Source: Tissierellia bacterium
Lineage (GTDB): Bacteria; Bacillota; Clostridia; Tissierellales; Sedimentibacteraceae
DNA: 23,290 bases
Assembly: GCA_028700795.1 (NCBI GenBank)
Contig: JAQVRY010000015.1
Span: 1-23,290, forward strand
Reading direction: 5' to 3'
Both the position numbers and the translations under genes were made by a program. The notes beneath the pieces are model-generated. The model saw only the letters and a program-made list of their open reading frames with translations, did no database searches and was not told the DNA's origin. Positions within the stretch are counted from its first letter, which is position 1; the number at the start of each line of letters is the position of its first letter. Positions 22,993-23,290 of the stretch are shown one piece after another.

Positions 22993-23290
22993 ATGATAAA
23001 AAATAAAAATTTCTTATTTATACTTAAAATTTTAATATTGATAATATTATTTTTATCAGCAATATATTTTGAAAATGCACATCATCAAAGGCTGATAGTG
23101 CTGATAGTTATTTTTGCACTTTTTTTGAGCAACAATGTGGTTAAATACTATATAAAAGATCAGAATAAACTCTTCATATTATTTTTTGTTGATATAGCAC
23201 TTATTTATATATTGGAAACTAATTCACGCCTTTTAATAAATTACTTTTTCCACTCCTTTTATATAATAATTTTTCTTGAAGCATCTTTTT
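22993..23290 (+). CDS. Membrane protein, N-terminal part only (possibly a sensor kinase)
   Basis: An ATG at 22993, with AGG 6 nt upstream, opens a frame that stays open for 99 codons to the window's right edge. The visible part is almost all membrane: helices at about 7-24, 32-48, 58-74 and 80-99, joined by short charged loops (ENAHHQR, KYYIKDQNK). This pattern of four helices from the N-terminus occurs in some Firmicutes two-component sensor kinases, but no catalytic domain is visible, so that is a guess. It has its own sigma-A promoter and is probably not part of the lysine operon. Confidence 0.6.
   Translation, partial: MIKNKNFLFILKILILIILFLSAIYFENAHHQRLIVLIVIFALFLSNNVVKYYIKDQNKLFILFFVDIALIYILETNSRLLINYFFHSFYIIIFLEASF

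Noticed and set aside
1..23290. tRNA or rRNA genes, CRISPR arrays, intact transposases or phage genes
   Set aside because: None was recognised on either strand when reading the intergenic gaps.

Overview
The window is AT-rich, tightly packed DNA from what looks like an anaerobic, endospore-forming, amino-acid-fermenting member of the Firmicutes (Clostridia/Tissierellia-like). The evidence is strong AGGAGG-type ribosome binding sites, a GerA-type spore germination operon with spoIIR, and most of the genes for fermenting lysine to acetate and butyrate. A genus cannot be read from the window; a Sedimentibacter-, Acetoanaerobium- or Alkaliphilus-like bacterium would fit.

Layout. Positions 1-939 (minus) hold a 5' part of lrgB preceded by lrgA, a holin/antiholin-like pair. 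Positions 1156-2409 (plus) encode a membrane-anchored HtrA serine protease. Positions 2531-5145 (minus) are a thlA-atoD-atoA operon: thiolase plus two-subunit acetoacetate CoA-transferase. Divergent from it, 5495-7165 encodes a PAS-AAA+-Fis sigma-54 activator. Positions 7317-11993 (plus) form a sporulation/germination cluster: a small membrane protein, gerA-type A, B and C genes, and spoIIR. Positions 12057-14767 (minus) are murI, a DUF1934 gene and a second PAS-AAA+-Fis sigma-54 activator. Positions 15103-22665 (plus) are kdd-kamA-kamB-kamC-kamD-kamE. The window ends in the N-terminus of an unidentified membrane protein.

How the genes work together. KamA makes beta-lysine. KamDE, kept active by the proposed reactivase KamBC, makes 3,5-diaminohexanoate, and Kdd oxidises it. 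The next two steps (Kce and Kal) are not encoded here. AtoDA then moves CoA from butyryl-CoA to acetoacetate, and thiolase splits acetoacetyl-CoA into acetyl-CoA. Both metabolic operons have a near-consensus -24/-12 sigma-54 promoter (15022-15037 for kdd-kam, 5217-5232 on minus for thlA-atoDA). Each also has inverted-repeat sites roughly 95-125 bp upstream, and a sigma-54 activator gene lies close by. I read this as two sigma-54 circuits controlling the upper and lower parts of one fermentation pathway.

Intergenic DNA carries at least two families of short dispersed repeats. There is also a 116-bp insertion between the germination B and C genes that duplicated an 18-bp stretch containing the C gene's ribosome binding site and start codon.
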